Origin: Hasllibacter sp963833115
Lineage (GTDB): Bacteria > Pseudomonadota > Alphaproteobacteria > Rhodobacterales > Rhodobacteraceae
Assembly (NCBI GenBank): GCA_963833115.1
Contig: CAWHWS010000002.1
Span: 1,488,001 to 1,552,000 of the forward strand
DNA: 64,000 bases
Direction: 5' to 3'
Positions 50,691 to 58,880 of the stretch are shown piece after piece. The stretch's first letter is position 1, and every line of letters starts with the position of its first letter. The notes beneath the pieces were generated by a model, which did not search any database, was not told the DNA's origin, and saw nothing but the letters and a program-made list of their open reading frames with translations. A program made the position numbers and the translations under genes.

Positions 50691-51055
50691 TCCACCTAGT
50701 GGGGCCGGGCGGCATCGGCGCCGGCGGCGACGAGTTCGACGCGGACGCCCTCGAGGCCGAGGGGCGCGAGCCGGGCGCGCCGGACCGGATCGAGCACGTG
50801 CACGAGGAGCTGGGCGATCCCGGCGCGGTGGAGGAGATCCACGACTACCTCGTCTACGAATGGGATCTGAGCGGCGGCACCATGGTCGCGCGCGCCCATA
50901 CCGACGAGATGCACACCGTCTCCATCATGACCGAAGGGCCGGGCGGGCTCCAGGCCGAGGTGCCGGGCGCGGTCGAGGGCTGGCTGCGCGCGCGCTTCGA
51001 CGCGGTGCGCGCGCTGGACGGGGCGATCTACGCGCCGCTGCGGCGCTCGGCCTGA
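50687..51055 (+). CDS. Hypothetical acidic protein between cmk and rpsA
   Basis: A 122-residue soluble protein with no family I recognise. The first half is very acidic (GGDEFDADALEAEG; HVHEELGDPGAVEEIHDYL), the middle has WDLSGGTMVARAHTDEMHTVSIMTEG, and the end is amphipathic. There is no signal peptide or membrane segment. The ATG overlaps the cmk stop (ATGA), and codon use matches its neighbours, which supports a real gene. It precedes rpsA by 283 bases. Confidence 0.7.
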   Translation: MIHLVGPGGIGAGGDEFDADALEAEGREPGAPDRIEHVHEELGDPGAVEEIHDYLVYEWDLSGGTMVARAHTDEMHTVSIMTEGPGGLQAEVPGAVEGWLRARFDAVRALDGAIYAPLRRSA

Positions 51056-51195
51056 GCGCCGCTCCCCGGCGAGGCGCCGGGACGGGGGCTGGCACGGGCG
51101 CCGGGCGATACCGGGCGCGGGGCCCGGCGGAGCGAGTCGGGAGGATCCGGCGTGCGGGGCCGCCCCGCGGGCCGTGGCCGGCTGGCCGATGGCCG

Positions 51196-51224
51196 TTGCG
51201 ATCCTCGGCGCGGGGCGTTAAGGG
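51196..51224 (+). promoter_or_regulatory. Candidate rpsA promoter
   Basis: TTGCGA (51196-51201) and TAAGGG (51219-51224) are 17 bases apart, in the 283-base gap before rpsA. It would give a leader of about 107 bases, room for the autogenous control usual for S1. The -10 match is weak. Nothing else recognisable was seen in the gap. Confidence 0.25.
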
Positions 51225-51338
51225 GGGCGCCGTCACGCGCGCGCGCCGCGCGGGCCCCCATTCGGCCAGACCAATCATCCCCCAGACCGGCGGAGACAAC
51301 CGCGCGGCCAGTCAGAACCCATAAGGAACGCATAACGC

Positions 51339-53024
51339 ATGGCAAAAGACGCCTCCATGGAAGACTTCGAGGCCCTCCTCGAGGAGAGCTTCGAGATCGA
51401 CACCCCGCAGGAAGGCTCGGTCGTGAAGGGCCGGGTCATCGCCATCGAGGCGGGGCAGGCGATCATCGACGTCGGCTACAAGATGGAAGGGCGGGTCGAG
51501 CTCAAGGAGTTCGCCGAGCCCGGCGAGGAGCCCACCCTGGCCCCCGGCGACGAGGTCGAGGTCTTCCTCCGGCAGGTGGAGAACTCGCGCGGCGAGGCCG
51601 TGATCTCCCGCGAGATGGCGCGCCGCGAGGCCGCCTGGGACCGCCTCGAGAAGGCCTATGCCGACGAGGACAAGGTCGAGGGCGCGATCTTCGGCCGGGT
51701 GAAGGGCGGGTTCACCGTGGACCTGGGCGGCGCGGTCGCGTTCCTGCCGGGCTCCCAGGTGGACGTGCGCCCGGTGCGCGACGCGGGGCCGCTCATGGGC
51801 CTCAAGCAGCCGTTCCAGATCCTGAAGATGGACCGCCGCCGGGGCAACATCGTCGTCTCGCGCCGCGCGATCCTCGAGGAGAGCCGCGCCGAGCAGCGCG
51901 CCGAGGTCATCGCCAACCTCACCGAGGGGCAGGCGATCGACGGCGTGGTCAAGAACATCACCGAGTACGGCGCCTTCGTCGACCTCGGCGGGGTCGACGG
52001 CCTGCTGCACGTGACCGACATGGCCTGGCGCCGCGTCAACCACCCCTCCGAGATCGTCACCATCGGCGAGACGATCAAGGTGCAGGTCATCAAGATCAAC
52101 AAGGAGACGCACCGCATCTCCCTCGGCCTCAAGCAGCTTCAGGAGGATCCCTGGAACCTGGTGCAGGGCCGCTATCCGCTGGAATCGGTGCATTCGGGCC
52201 GGGTGACGAACATCACCGACTACGGCGCGTTCGTCGAGCTGGAGCCCGGCGTCGAGGGGCTGGTCCACGTCTCCGAGATGAGCTGGACCAAGAAGAACGT
52301 GCACCCGGGCAAGATCGTGTCGACGTCGCAAGAGGTCGAGGTGATGGTCCTCGAGGTGGACATGGTGAAGCGGCGCGTGTCGCTCGGCCTCAAGCAGACG
52401 CAGCGCAACCCGTGGGAGGTGTTCGCCGAGGGCTTCCCGGTGGGCACGCAGGTCGAGGGCGAGGTGAAGAACATCACCGAGTTCGGCCTGTTCGTCGGCC
52501 TCGAGGGGGACATCGACGGGATGGTCCACCTCTCGGACATCACCTGGGAGGGCCGCGGCGAGGACGCGATCGGCGACTTCCGCAAGGGCGACACCGTCCA
52601 CGCGGTCGTGACCGAGATCGACGAGGAGAAGGAGCGGATCAGCCTGTCGATCAAGGCGCTGGACAACTCGTTCTCCGAGGCGGTGGGCGGCGTGAAGCGG
52701 GGGCAGATCGTCACCGTGGAGATCACCAAGATCGAGGATGGCGGCATTGAGGTCGAGTACGAGGGCGCCAAGTCCTTCATCCGGCGCTCGGACCTCAGCC
52801 GCGACCGGGCCGAGCAGCGCCCCGAGCGCTTCGGCGTGGGCGACAAGGTGGACGCGCGGGTCACCAACATCGACCCGAAGACGCGGCGCCTGGGCCTGTC
52901 GATCAAGGCGCGGGAGATCGCCGAGGAGCGCGAGGCGGTCGAGCAGTTCGGCTCGTCGGACTCGGGCGCCTCGCTGGGCGACATCCTGGGCGCGGCCCTC
53001 AAGACGGGCGACGAGGAGGAGTGA
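51339..53024 (+). CDS. rpsA: 30S ribosomal protein S1
   Basis: S1 (561 aa) binds mRNA and brings it to the 30S subunit. Six S1 repeats are visible, for example GSVVKGRVIAIEAGQAIIDVG, VVKNITEYGAFVDLGGVDGLLHVTDM, RVTNITDYGAFVELEPGVEG and EVKNITEFGLFVGLEGDIDG. Length matches the six-domain proteobacterial form. The start follows AAGGAA about 12 bases upstream. cmk-rpsA-ihfB order is as in many proteobacteria, here with an extra gene after cmk. Confidence 0.97.
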   Translation: MAKDASMEDFEALLEESFEIDTPQEGSVVKGRVIAIEAGQAIIDVGYKMEGRVELKEFAEPGEEPTLAPGDEVEVFLRQVENSRGEAVISREMARREAAWDRLEKAYADEDKVEGAIFGRVKGGFTVDLGGAVAFLPGSQVDVRPVRDAGPLMGLKQPFQILKMDRRRGNIVVSRRAILEESRAEQRAEVIANLTEGQAIDGVVKNITEYGAFVDLGGVDGLLHVTDMAWRRVNHPSEIVTIGETIKVQVIKINKETHRISLGLKQLQEDPWNLVQGRYPLESVHSGRVTNITDYGAFVELEPGVEGLVHVSEMSWTKKNVHPGKIVSTSQEVEVMVLEVDMVKRRVSLGLKQTQRNPWEVFAEGFPVGTQVEGEVKNITEFGLFVGLEGDIDGMVHLSDITWEGRGEDAIGDFRKGDTVHAVVTEIDEEKERISLSIKALDNSFSEAVGGVKRGQIVTVEITKIEDGGIEVEYEGAKSFIRRSDLSRDRAEQRPERFGVGDKVDARVTNIDPKTRRLGLSIKAREIAEEREAVEQFGSSDSGASLGDILGAALKTGDEEE

Positions 53025-53046
53025 TCCTCCGGCACGCGTGAGGCAT

Positions 53047-53080
53047 GGGGCCCCCGCCGGGATCGGCGCGGGGCCCTTCG
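53047..53080 (+). terminator. GC-rich terminator-like hairpin after rpsA
   Basis: GGGCCCC-CGCCG pairs with CGGCG-C-GGGGCCC around GGAT, giving a long GC-rich stem with one bulge, followed by only TTCG. It starts about 23 bases after the rpsA stop and probably ends much of its transcript, though the T tract is poor. Confidence 0.5.
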
Positions 53081-53231
53081 CGTGTCAGGCGGGCGATTGT
53101 CCCGTAAGTGCGCGGGGCGGCGTGTATTTTCGGCGGGCGGGGCCGGTTGCGGTTCCCATGGCGGCCGGGTTGGGTCTAGGATGGGGCACGCCCCCGCCAT
53201 TCGAGGGGGCCGTTCGGAACCCGGGGGCCGC

Positions 53232-53519
53232 ATGATACGATCGGAGCTGATCCAGCGGATCGCGGACGACAATCCCCACCTCTATCACCGCGACGTCGAG
53301 CGGCTGGTGAACACCGTCTTCGAGCAGATCACCGGCGCCATGGCCAAGGGCGAGCGGGTGGAGCTCCGGGGCTTCGGCGCGTTCTCGGTCAAGCGGCGGG
53401 ACGCGCGCGTGGGCCGCAACCCGCGCACCGGAGAGGCGGTGGACGTGGAGGCCAAGCACGTGCCCTTCTTCAAGACGGGCAAGGGGCTACATGACCGCCT
53501 GAACGATTCGGGTGGCTGA
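53232..53519 (+). CDS. ihfB: Integration host factor subunit beta
   Basis: IHF-beta (95 aa) forms the alpha-beta heterodimer that bends DNA sharply at specific sites. MIRSELIQRIADDNPHL, VELRGFGAFSVKRRDARVGRNPRTGE (beta-arm with the intercalating proline region) and VPFFKTGKGLHDRLN are typical. The ATG at 53232 gives the family length; a longer frame upstream is non-coding. The position after rpsA is conserved. Confidence 0.96.
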   Translation: MIRSELIQRIADDNPHLYHRDVERLVNTVFEQITGAMAKGERVELRGFGAFSVKRRDARVGRNPRTGEAVDVEAKHVPFFKTGKGLHDRLNDSGG

Positions 53520-53537
53520 GACGCGGGGCGCGCAGGC

Positions 53538-53894
53538 GTGAAATACATCAAGTACCTCTTTCTGGCGGTCCTGGCCGTCATCCTGATCACGGTGGCGCTG
53601 GCGAACCGCGACCCGGTGGAGCTCCAGCTCCTGCCGCAGGCGCTCACGCAGCTCCTGGGGATGCAGCGCGCGGTCGTGCTGCCGCTGTTCATCGTGATCT
53701 TCATCGGGATCGCCTTCGGCATCCTGGTCGGCTTCCTCTGGGAATGGCTGCGCGAATGGAAATACCGCCGCGCCGCCGAGAGCCGCCGCCGCGAGGCGAA
53801 CGCCCTGAGCCGGGAGAACGCCAAGCTGCGCGCCGAGCGGGTGTCGGGCGACGACGAGATCCTTTCCCTCATCGACCGGCAGTCGGTGCGCTGA
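53538..53894 (+). CDS. LapA-domain membrane protein
   Basis: A 118-residue protein with two transmembrane helices (about 5-22 and 44-68) and a cytoplasmic coiled coil rich in Arg/Glu (about 72-105), matching the LapA family (lipopolysaccharide assembly protein A domain). E. coli LapA acts with LapB in controlling LpxC turnover; whether this one does is unknown. The GTG start at 53538 gives KYIKYLFLAVLAV. It follows ihfB by 18 bases. Confidence 0.85.
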   Translation: MKYIKYLFLAVLAVILITVALANRDPVELQLLPQALTQLLGMQRAVVLPLFIVIFIGIAFGILVGFLWEWLREWKYRRAAESRRREANALSRENAKLRAERVSGDDEILSLIDRQSVR

Positions 53895-53913
53895 GCCGGG
53901 CCGGCCGGTCGCG

Positions 53914-54573
53914 ATGACGGCGCTGCGGGTCAAAATCTGCGGCCTGTCCACGCCGGAGGGGGTGGACGCCGCGGTGGCGGGGGGCGCGGGCTATGTCGGC
54001 TTCGTGTTCTTCGGGCCCTCGCCGCGGGACGTGAGCGTGGCGCGGGCGGCGAAGCTCGCCGCGCGGGTGCCGGCGGGGGTCGCGAAGGTGGCGCTCGTGG
54101 TCGATGCCGGCGACGCGGCGCTGGACGCGGTCGTGGCCGGCGTGCCGCTCGACATGATCCAGCTCCACGGACGAGAGACGCCGGCGCGGGCGGCGGAGGT
54201 GCGCGCGCGCCACGGCCTGCCGGTGATGAAGGCCGTCGGGCTGCGGAGCGCCGAGGATCTGCGGGCGCTGGACGCCTGGACCGGGGTGGCCGATCAGGTG
54301 CTGGTGGACGCCAAGCCCGCGCCCGGGGCGGTCCTGCCGGGGGGCAACGGGCTGGCCTTCGACTGGACGCTCCTGTCGGACCGGCGCTGGTTCGGGCCGT
54401 GGATGCTGGCCGGCGGGCTCGACGCGGGCAACCTGGGCGAGGCGGTGCGGCGCACGCGCGCGCGGCAGGTGGACGTGTCCTCCGGCGTGGAGAGCGCGCC
54501 GGGGGTGAAGGACGCGGGCCGGATCGCGGCCTTCCTCGCCGCCGCCCGGACGGCGGGGGCGCCGGACCCGTGA
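53914..54573 (+). CDS. trpF: Phosphoribosylanthranilate isomerase TrpF
   Basis: TrpF (219 aa) isomerises phosphoribosylanthranilate in tryptophan synthesis. It is a TIM barrel; the catalytic cysteine is in VKICGLSTPEGVD (C9), the acid in LVVDAGD, and the phosphate site in LAGGLDAGN and VDVSSGVE. trpF precedes trpB as usual in alphaproteobacteria, but a GNAT gene lies between them. The stop overlaps that gene (GTGA). Confidence 0.95.
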   Translation: MTALRVKICGLSTPEGVDAAVAGGAGYVGFVFFGPSPRDVSVARAAKLAARVPAGVAKVALVVDAGDAALDAVVAGVPLDMIQLHGRETPARAAEVRARHGLPVMKAVGLRSAEDLRALDAWTGVADQVLVDAKPAPGAVLPGGNGLAFDWTLLSDRRWFGPWMLAGGLDAGNLGEAVRRTRARQVDVSSGVESAPGVKDAGRIAAFLAAARTAGAPDP

Positions 54574-55019
54574 TCGCCTGGCGCGACGCGCGCCGGGGGG
54601 ATGTCGGGGCCATCGTGGCGCTCCTGACGGACGACGCGCTGGGGCGCGCGCGCGAGGGCTCGGACCTCGGGCCATACCTCGCGGCCTTCGACGAGATGGC
54701 GGCGCAGGGTGGCAACGTGGCGGTGGTGGGCGAGGACGCGGACGGCGCGGTGGTCGCCTGCTTCCAGCTCGCGATCCTGCCGGGGCTCTCGCTCCGCGCG
54801 GCGCGGCGGGCGCAGCTCGAGGGGGTGCGCGTGGCCGCCCATCTGCGCGGCCGGGGCGCGGGGGGCGCCCTCCTGGAGGAGGCCGAGCGGCGGGCGCGGG
54901 CGGCGGGCTGCGCCCTGGTGCAGCTCACCTCCCACGCGTCGCGGGCCGAGGCGCTGCGCTTCTACGGGGCGGCCGGCTACGCGCCCTCGCATGTCGGGTT
55001 CAAGAAGGCCCTGTTCTGA
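54570..55019 (+). CDS. GNAT-family N-acetyltransferase
   Basis: A 149-residue GCN5-related acetyltransferase (GTG start). The acetyl-CoA loop is RGRGAGGALLEEAE (about 91-104), preceded by the beta-strand LEGVRVAAHL and followed by LTSHASRAEALRFYGAAGY, as in many single-domain GNATs. The substrate is unknown. The start is fixed by overlap with trpF, and it sits in the trpF-trpB message, but nothing shows a role in tryptophan synthesis. Confidence 0.88.
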   Translation: MIAWRDARRGDVGAIVALLTDDALGRAREGSDLGPYLAAFDEMAAQGGNVAVVGEDADGAVVACFQLAILPGLSLRAARRAQLEGVRVAAHLRGRGAGGALLEEAERRARAAGCALVQLTSHASRAEALRFYGAAGYAPSHVGFKKALF

Positions 55020-55078
55020 GGCATGGCGCGCGGGCGCGGGGCGGTCTATCCCGCCCCCCGGCACAGGGGAGGCGCGCG

Positions 55079-56347
55079 GTGGACGATCTCAACAGCTTCA
55101 TGTCGGGCCCCGACGAGCGCGGGCGGTTCGGGCCGTTCGGCGGGCGCTTCGTCTCCGAGACGCTGATGCCCCTCGTCCTCGCGCTGGAGGCGGAATGGGG
55201 GCGGGCCAAGGAGGACGCGACCTTCTGGGCGGAGATGGACGACCTCTGGACGCATTACGTCGGCCGGCCGAGCCCGCTCTACTTCGCCGAGCGCCTGACC
55301 GCGCACCTGGGCGGGGCGAAGGTCTACATGAAGCGCGACGAGCTCAACCACACGGGCGCGCACAAGATCAATAACGTGCTGGGGCAGATCCTGCTCGCCC
55401 GCCGCATGGGCAAGCGGCGCATCATCGCCGAGACCGGCGCCGGGCAGCACGGGGTCGCGACGGCGACGGTCTGCGCCAAGTTCGGCCTGGAATGCGTGGT
55501 CTACATGGGCGCGCACGACGTCGAGCGGCAGATGCCCAACGTGTTCCGGATGCGCCTCCTCGGGGCGGAGGTGATCCCGGTCACCTCCGGCCGCGGGACC
55601 CTCAAGGACGCGATGAACGACGCGATGCGCGACTGGGTGACCAACGTCGCGGACACGTTCTACTGCATCGGCACGGTCGCGGGGCCGCACCCCTATCCGG
55701 CGATGGTGCGCGATTTCCAGTCGATCATCGGCAAGGAAGTCCGCACGCAGATGATGGCGGCCGAGGGGCGGCTGCCGGACACCCTGGTCGCGTGCATCGG
55801 CGGGGGATCGAACGCGATGGGCCTGTTCCACCCGTTCCTCGACGACCGGGAGGTCGCCATCGTCGGGGTGGAGGCCGGCGGGCGCGGGGTGGACGATAGG
55901 ATGGAGCATTGCGCGTCCCTCACCGGCGGGCGGCCGGGGGTGCTGCACGGGAACCGGACCTACCTGCTGCAGGACGATGACGGGCAGATCCTGGAGGGGT
56001 TCAGCATCAGCGCGGGGCTCGACTATCCGGGGATCGGACCGGAGCATTCGTGGCTGCACGACGTCGGGCGGGCGCGATACGTCGCGATCACCGACGCCGA
56101 GGCGCTCGAGGCGTTCCAGCTCTGCTGCGCGCTGGAGGGCATCATCCCGGCGCTGGAGCCGAGCCATGCGCTCGCGCACGTCATGAAGATCGCGGGCGGC
56201 CTGCCGGCGGACCACCTCCTGGTGATGAACATGTGCGGGCGGGGCGACAAGGACATCTTCACCGTCGCCAAGGCGCTCGGCGTGGAGATGGACGGCGCGA
56301 TGGGGCGCCTCTCCCCTCGGGACAAGCCCGCCGCCGGGGCGCGCTAG
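55079..56347 (+). CDS. trpB: Tryptophan synthase beta subunit
   Basis: TrpB (422 aa, GTG start) joins indole and serine using pyridoxal phosphate. The Schiff-base lysine is K96 in NHTGAHKINN, and the phosphate loop is GGGSNAMGLF. GAGQHGVATATVCA and GPEHSWLHD are typical of TrpB1. AGGGGAGG precedes the GTG. trpA does not follow: the next gene is convergent and shares a CTAG that gives both stop codons. Confidence 0.97.
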   Translation: MDDLNSFMSGPDERGRFGPFGGRFVSETLMPLVLALEAEWGRAKEDATFWAEMDDLWTHYVGRPSPLYFAERLTAHLGGAKVYMKRDELNHTGAHKINNVLGQILLARRMGKRRIIAETGAGQHGVATATVCAKFGLECVVYMGAHDVERQMPNVFRMRLLGAEVIPVTSGRGTLKDAMNDAMRDWVTNVADTFYCIGTVAGPHPYPAMVRDFQSIIGKEVRTQMMAAEGRLPDTLVACIGGGSNAMGLFHPFLDDREVAIVGVEAGGRGVDDRMEHCASLTGGRPGVLHGNRTYLLQDDDGQILEGFSISAGLDYPGIGPEHSWLHDVGRARYVAITDAEALEAFQLCCALEGIIPALEPSHALAHVMKIAGGLPADHLLVMNMCGRGDKDIFTVAKALGVEMDGAMGRLSPRDKPAAGAR

Positions 56348-56733
56348 GACGCGTCCCTGGTGGCGTGCGCCTCCAGCACGGCGAGGGGCACGACGTCGAG
56401 CGCGGCGCGGTGCGTGGCGCCCAGGCGCACGGACGGGGCGGCGCCGTCCTCGGCGGCCTGGCGGAAGCGGGCGGCGCACAGGCACCAGCTGTCCCCGGGC
56501 TTCAGGCCGGCGAAGCCGAACTCGGGGCGGGGCGTCGAGAGGTCGTTGCCGACGTATTTGCTGAAGGCCAGGAACTCGGCCGTCATGATCGCGCAGACGG
56601 TGTGGCTGCCGGTGTCGCTGGCGCAGGTGTCGCAGGCGCCGTTGCGCAGGTAGCCGGTCAGCGGATCGGTGCTGCAGGGCTCCAGCGGGCCGCCGTGGAC
56701 GTTGACGGACGGCAGGGGGTCGGCATCCGGCAT
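56344..56733 (-). CDS. DUF2237 family cysteine-rich protein
   Basis: A 129-residue soluble protein matching DUF2237, a family of unknown function. Conserved cysteines are in LEPCSTDPLTGYLRNGACDTC (about 20-37), HTVCAIMTAEFLAFS and DSWCLCAARF, suggesting metal or disulphide sites. GNDLSTPRPEFGFAGLKPGD is a family block. It shares its stop with convergent trpB. Confidence 0.85.
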   Translation of the reverse strand: MPDADPLPSVNVHGGPLEPCSTDPLTGYLRNGACDTCASDTGSHTVCAIMTAEFLAFSKYVGNDLSTPRPEFGFAGLKPGDSWCLCAARFRQAAEDGAAPSVRLGATHRAALDVVPLAVLEAHATRDAS

Positions 56734-56765
56734 GGGGCGGCTCCTGGAGTGGCGGTCGCGAGTGA

Positions 56766-57809
56766 TTACGGGGACTCGGCGGGGCCTGTCCAGCGGACCC
56801 AGCGGCCGTGGAAGCAGATGCGGCCGAGCACCTGCGGCGTGCCGCCGGGCCAGGTCGTCAGGGTGATCGCGGCGCCCGGCGCGCCGGTGTCGTCCTGCTC
56901 CATGGAGAGGCGGGCGAGGGGGTCGTCTTCGGTGGCGCGGGCGCCGGCATCGGCGAGGAGGGCCTCGCCGCGGGTGGCGGCGTCGCGGGGGAAATACTGC
57001 CAGGCGACGGTGTGGAAGACGAGGAGGGCGCGGCCGGGATGCGGCTCGGCGAGGCGGCGGGCGAGCCAGCCGATGGCGTCGCCGAGCTCCACGCGCGGGG
57101 GGGCGGCGGCGATGGCGGCCTCCGTGAGGTCGCGTCGGAAGGGCTGGTCCGGCCAGAGATAGGCGAGGAGGCGAGCGCGGTCCTCGGGATCGAAGGGGTC
57201 GACGGGGGCGAGGTCGACGCCGCGGGCGCCCGTCACGTCGAGCGTGGCGGCGGGGGGCGGCGGGCCGGTCCAGTCGGGGGCCAGGGTGAGGGCGGCGTCC
57301 GCCGGGCCGAGGCGGGCGGCGCCGGCCATGAGGGCGAAGCGGGGGAAGGCGAGGTTGAGGCCGGCGGAGGCGCCGAGCTCCGCCAGCTCGATCGGCAGGG
57401 CGAAGCGGCCTGCGACGACGTGGGCGCCGGCGATGAGGGCGGCGGCGCGGCGCACCTCGTTGGTCTGGGGCGGGCCGTCCAGCCAGTCGAGGAGGTGGGG
57501 CGCGTCCTCCTCAAGGGTGCGGGCGAGGGCGGCGGAGAGGGCGGCGTCCGGCACGTCATGGGGCGGGTAGGCGGCGGCGAGCGAGTGGCCGGCGCGGGCG
57601 AGCGCGTGCAGGCCGCCGGCGAGGCGAAGGGGCACGGCGTCCGCGCGGTGGCCGACATCGCCGGGCCAGGTCGTCAGGCGCTCCAGGACGGGGCCGTCCG
57701 GCAGGGCGTCCGGGATCAGGGGCATCATGCGGGCCATGAAGGGCGAGCCGAGATGGGCGCAGTGGACGGCCTGCGCCTCGAAGGCGGCGCGGATGGCCTC
57801 CCGGCTCAT
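56766..57809 (-). CDS. DUF2332 family protein
   Basis: A 347-residue soluble protein matching DUF2332. Typical blocks are FEAQAVHCAHLGSPFMARMM at the start, TNEVRRAAALI, ELGASAGLNL and the C-terminal LLVFHTVAWQYFP. The ELGASAGLNL loop looks like a SAM-binding Rossmann motif, so a methyltransferase-like fold is possible, but activity is unknown. It overlaps the pth stop by 4 bases and is probably co-transcribed with it. Confidence 0.8.
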   Translation of the reverse strand: MSREAIRAAFEAQAVHCAHLGSPFMARMMPLIPDALPDGPVLERLTTWPGDVGHRADAVPLRLAGGLHALARAGHSLAAAYPPHDVPDAALSAALARTLEEDAPHLLDWLDGPPQTNEVRRAAALIAGAHVVAGRFALPIELAELGASAGLNLAFPRFALMAGAARLGPADAALTLAPDWTGPPPPAATLDVTGARGVDLAPVDPFDPEDRARLLAYLWPDQPFRRDLTEAAIAAAPPRVELGDAIGWLARRLAEPHPGRALLVFHTVAWQYFPRDAATRGEALLADAGARATEDDPLARLSMEQDDTGAPGAAITLTTWPGGTPQVLGRICFHGRWVRWTGPAESP

Positions 57810-58501
57810 CGCCGGAACCGGTCGGCCAGCCGCGCGAAGGGCCCCTGGGGGCCCGCGCCCCGGCCCGCGTCCGCGCCCGGGTCCCCGGGTGGGGCGGTCC
57901 TGGGCGGGGCCTTGGCGCCGGTGCTTGGGCGGGGCGGCGCGGTGCGCAGGGCGACGGCGTTGAGGAAGCGCGGCGCGTCGCCGGCCGCGAGCGCGGGGGC
58001 GCCGTCCGAGAGGCCGCGCAGGAGGTCGTCCAGCCAGCCCTCGTCCGCCTTGGCGAAGTCGCGCAGGACGTAGCCCGCGACCGCGTCCTTGTGGCCGGGA
58101 TGGCCGATGCCGATGCGAACGCGGCCGTATTCGGCGCCGACATGCGCGTGGATGGAGCGCAGGCCGTTATGCCCCGCGTGCCCGCCGCCCGACTTGGCGC
58201 GGCACTTTCCGGGGGCGAGGTCGAGCTCGTCGTGAAAGACGGTCACGTCGCCGGGCGCGATCTTGTGGAAGCGCATCGCCTCGCCCACGGCGCGGCCGCT
58301 CTCGTTCATGAAGGTCATGGGCTCGAGGAGGAGGACCTTCTCCTCGCCGAGGCGGGCTTCGGCGACGCGGCCATGGAACTTGGCGCGCCAGGGGGTGGCG
58401 CCGTGGTCCCCGGCGATGCGCTCCACGGCCATGAAGCCGACGTTGTGGCGGTTGCCGGCGTATCTCGCGCCCGGGTTTCCGAGGCCGACGAAGAGCTTCA
58501 T
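57806..58501 (-). CDS. pth: Peptidyl-tRNA hydrolase
   Basis: Pth (231 aa) frees tRNA from peptidyl-tRNA released by stalled ribosomes. Active-site residues match the E. coli set: N9 (GLGNPG), H19 (NRHNVGF), N66 (FMNESG), D91 (FHDELDL) and N112 (GHNGLRS). After about residue 190 there is a Pro/Gly/Arg-rich tail not seen in E. coli. It is usually next to rplY, but here four kilobases and several genes lie between. Confidence 0.96.
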   Translation of the reverse strand: MKLFVGLGNPGARYAGNRHNVGFMAVERIAGDHGATPWRAKFHGRVAEARLGEEKVLLLEPMTFMNESGRAVGEAMRFHKIAPGDVTVFHDELDLAPGKCRAKSGGGHAGHNGLRSIHAHVGAEYGRVRIGIGHPGHKDAVAGYVLRDFAKADEGWLDDLLRGLSDGAPALAAGDAPRFLNAVALRTAPPRPSTGAKAPPRTAPPGDPGADAGRGAGPQGPFARLADRFRR

Positions 58502-58550
58502 GGCGGGACCTCGCGCGCGGCGCTATCTGGGGCGGGACGGAGGAGACAGC

Positions 58551-58880
58551 ATGTATCTGGTGATGAACCGCTTCAAGGTGCGCGCGGGGCGCGAGGCCGA
58601 TTTCGAGACGCTCTGGGCGACGCGGGAGAGCCGTCTCGGCGGCGTGCCGGGGTTCGAGGGGTTCCGGATGCTGCGGCACCGGCCGCGCGGGGCGGCGCCG
58701 GAGGAGGGGGTCACGCTCTACGCCTCGCACACGCAATGGGCTCACGAGGGCGCGTTCCTCGACTGGACGCGCTCGGAGGCGTTCCGCGCGGCGCACCAGG
58801 GCGCGGCGGCGCACCGGGACCTCTATGCCGGGGCGCCGGAGCTCGAAGTGTTCGAGGGCGTGCTGGAGGAGATGCCGTGA
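58551..58880 (+). CDS. Antibiotic biosynthesis monooxygenase-fold protein
   Basis: A 109-residue dimeric ferredoxin-like protein of the ABM family, which includes small cofactor-free monooxygenases and IsdG/HmoA-type haem-degrading enzymes. VMNRFKVRAGREADFETLWATRES and GFEGFRMLRH are typical, as is SEAFRAAHQGA near the C-terminus. Haem degradation cannot be told from the sequence. GGAGGAG precedes the ATG. The stop overlaps the next gene (GTGA). Confidence 0.85.
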   Translation: MYLVMNRFKVRAGREADFETLWATRESRLGGVPGFEGFRMLRHRPRGAAPEEGVTLYASHTQWAHEGAFLDWTRSEAFRAAHQGAAAHRDLYAGAPELEVFEGVLEEMP

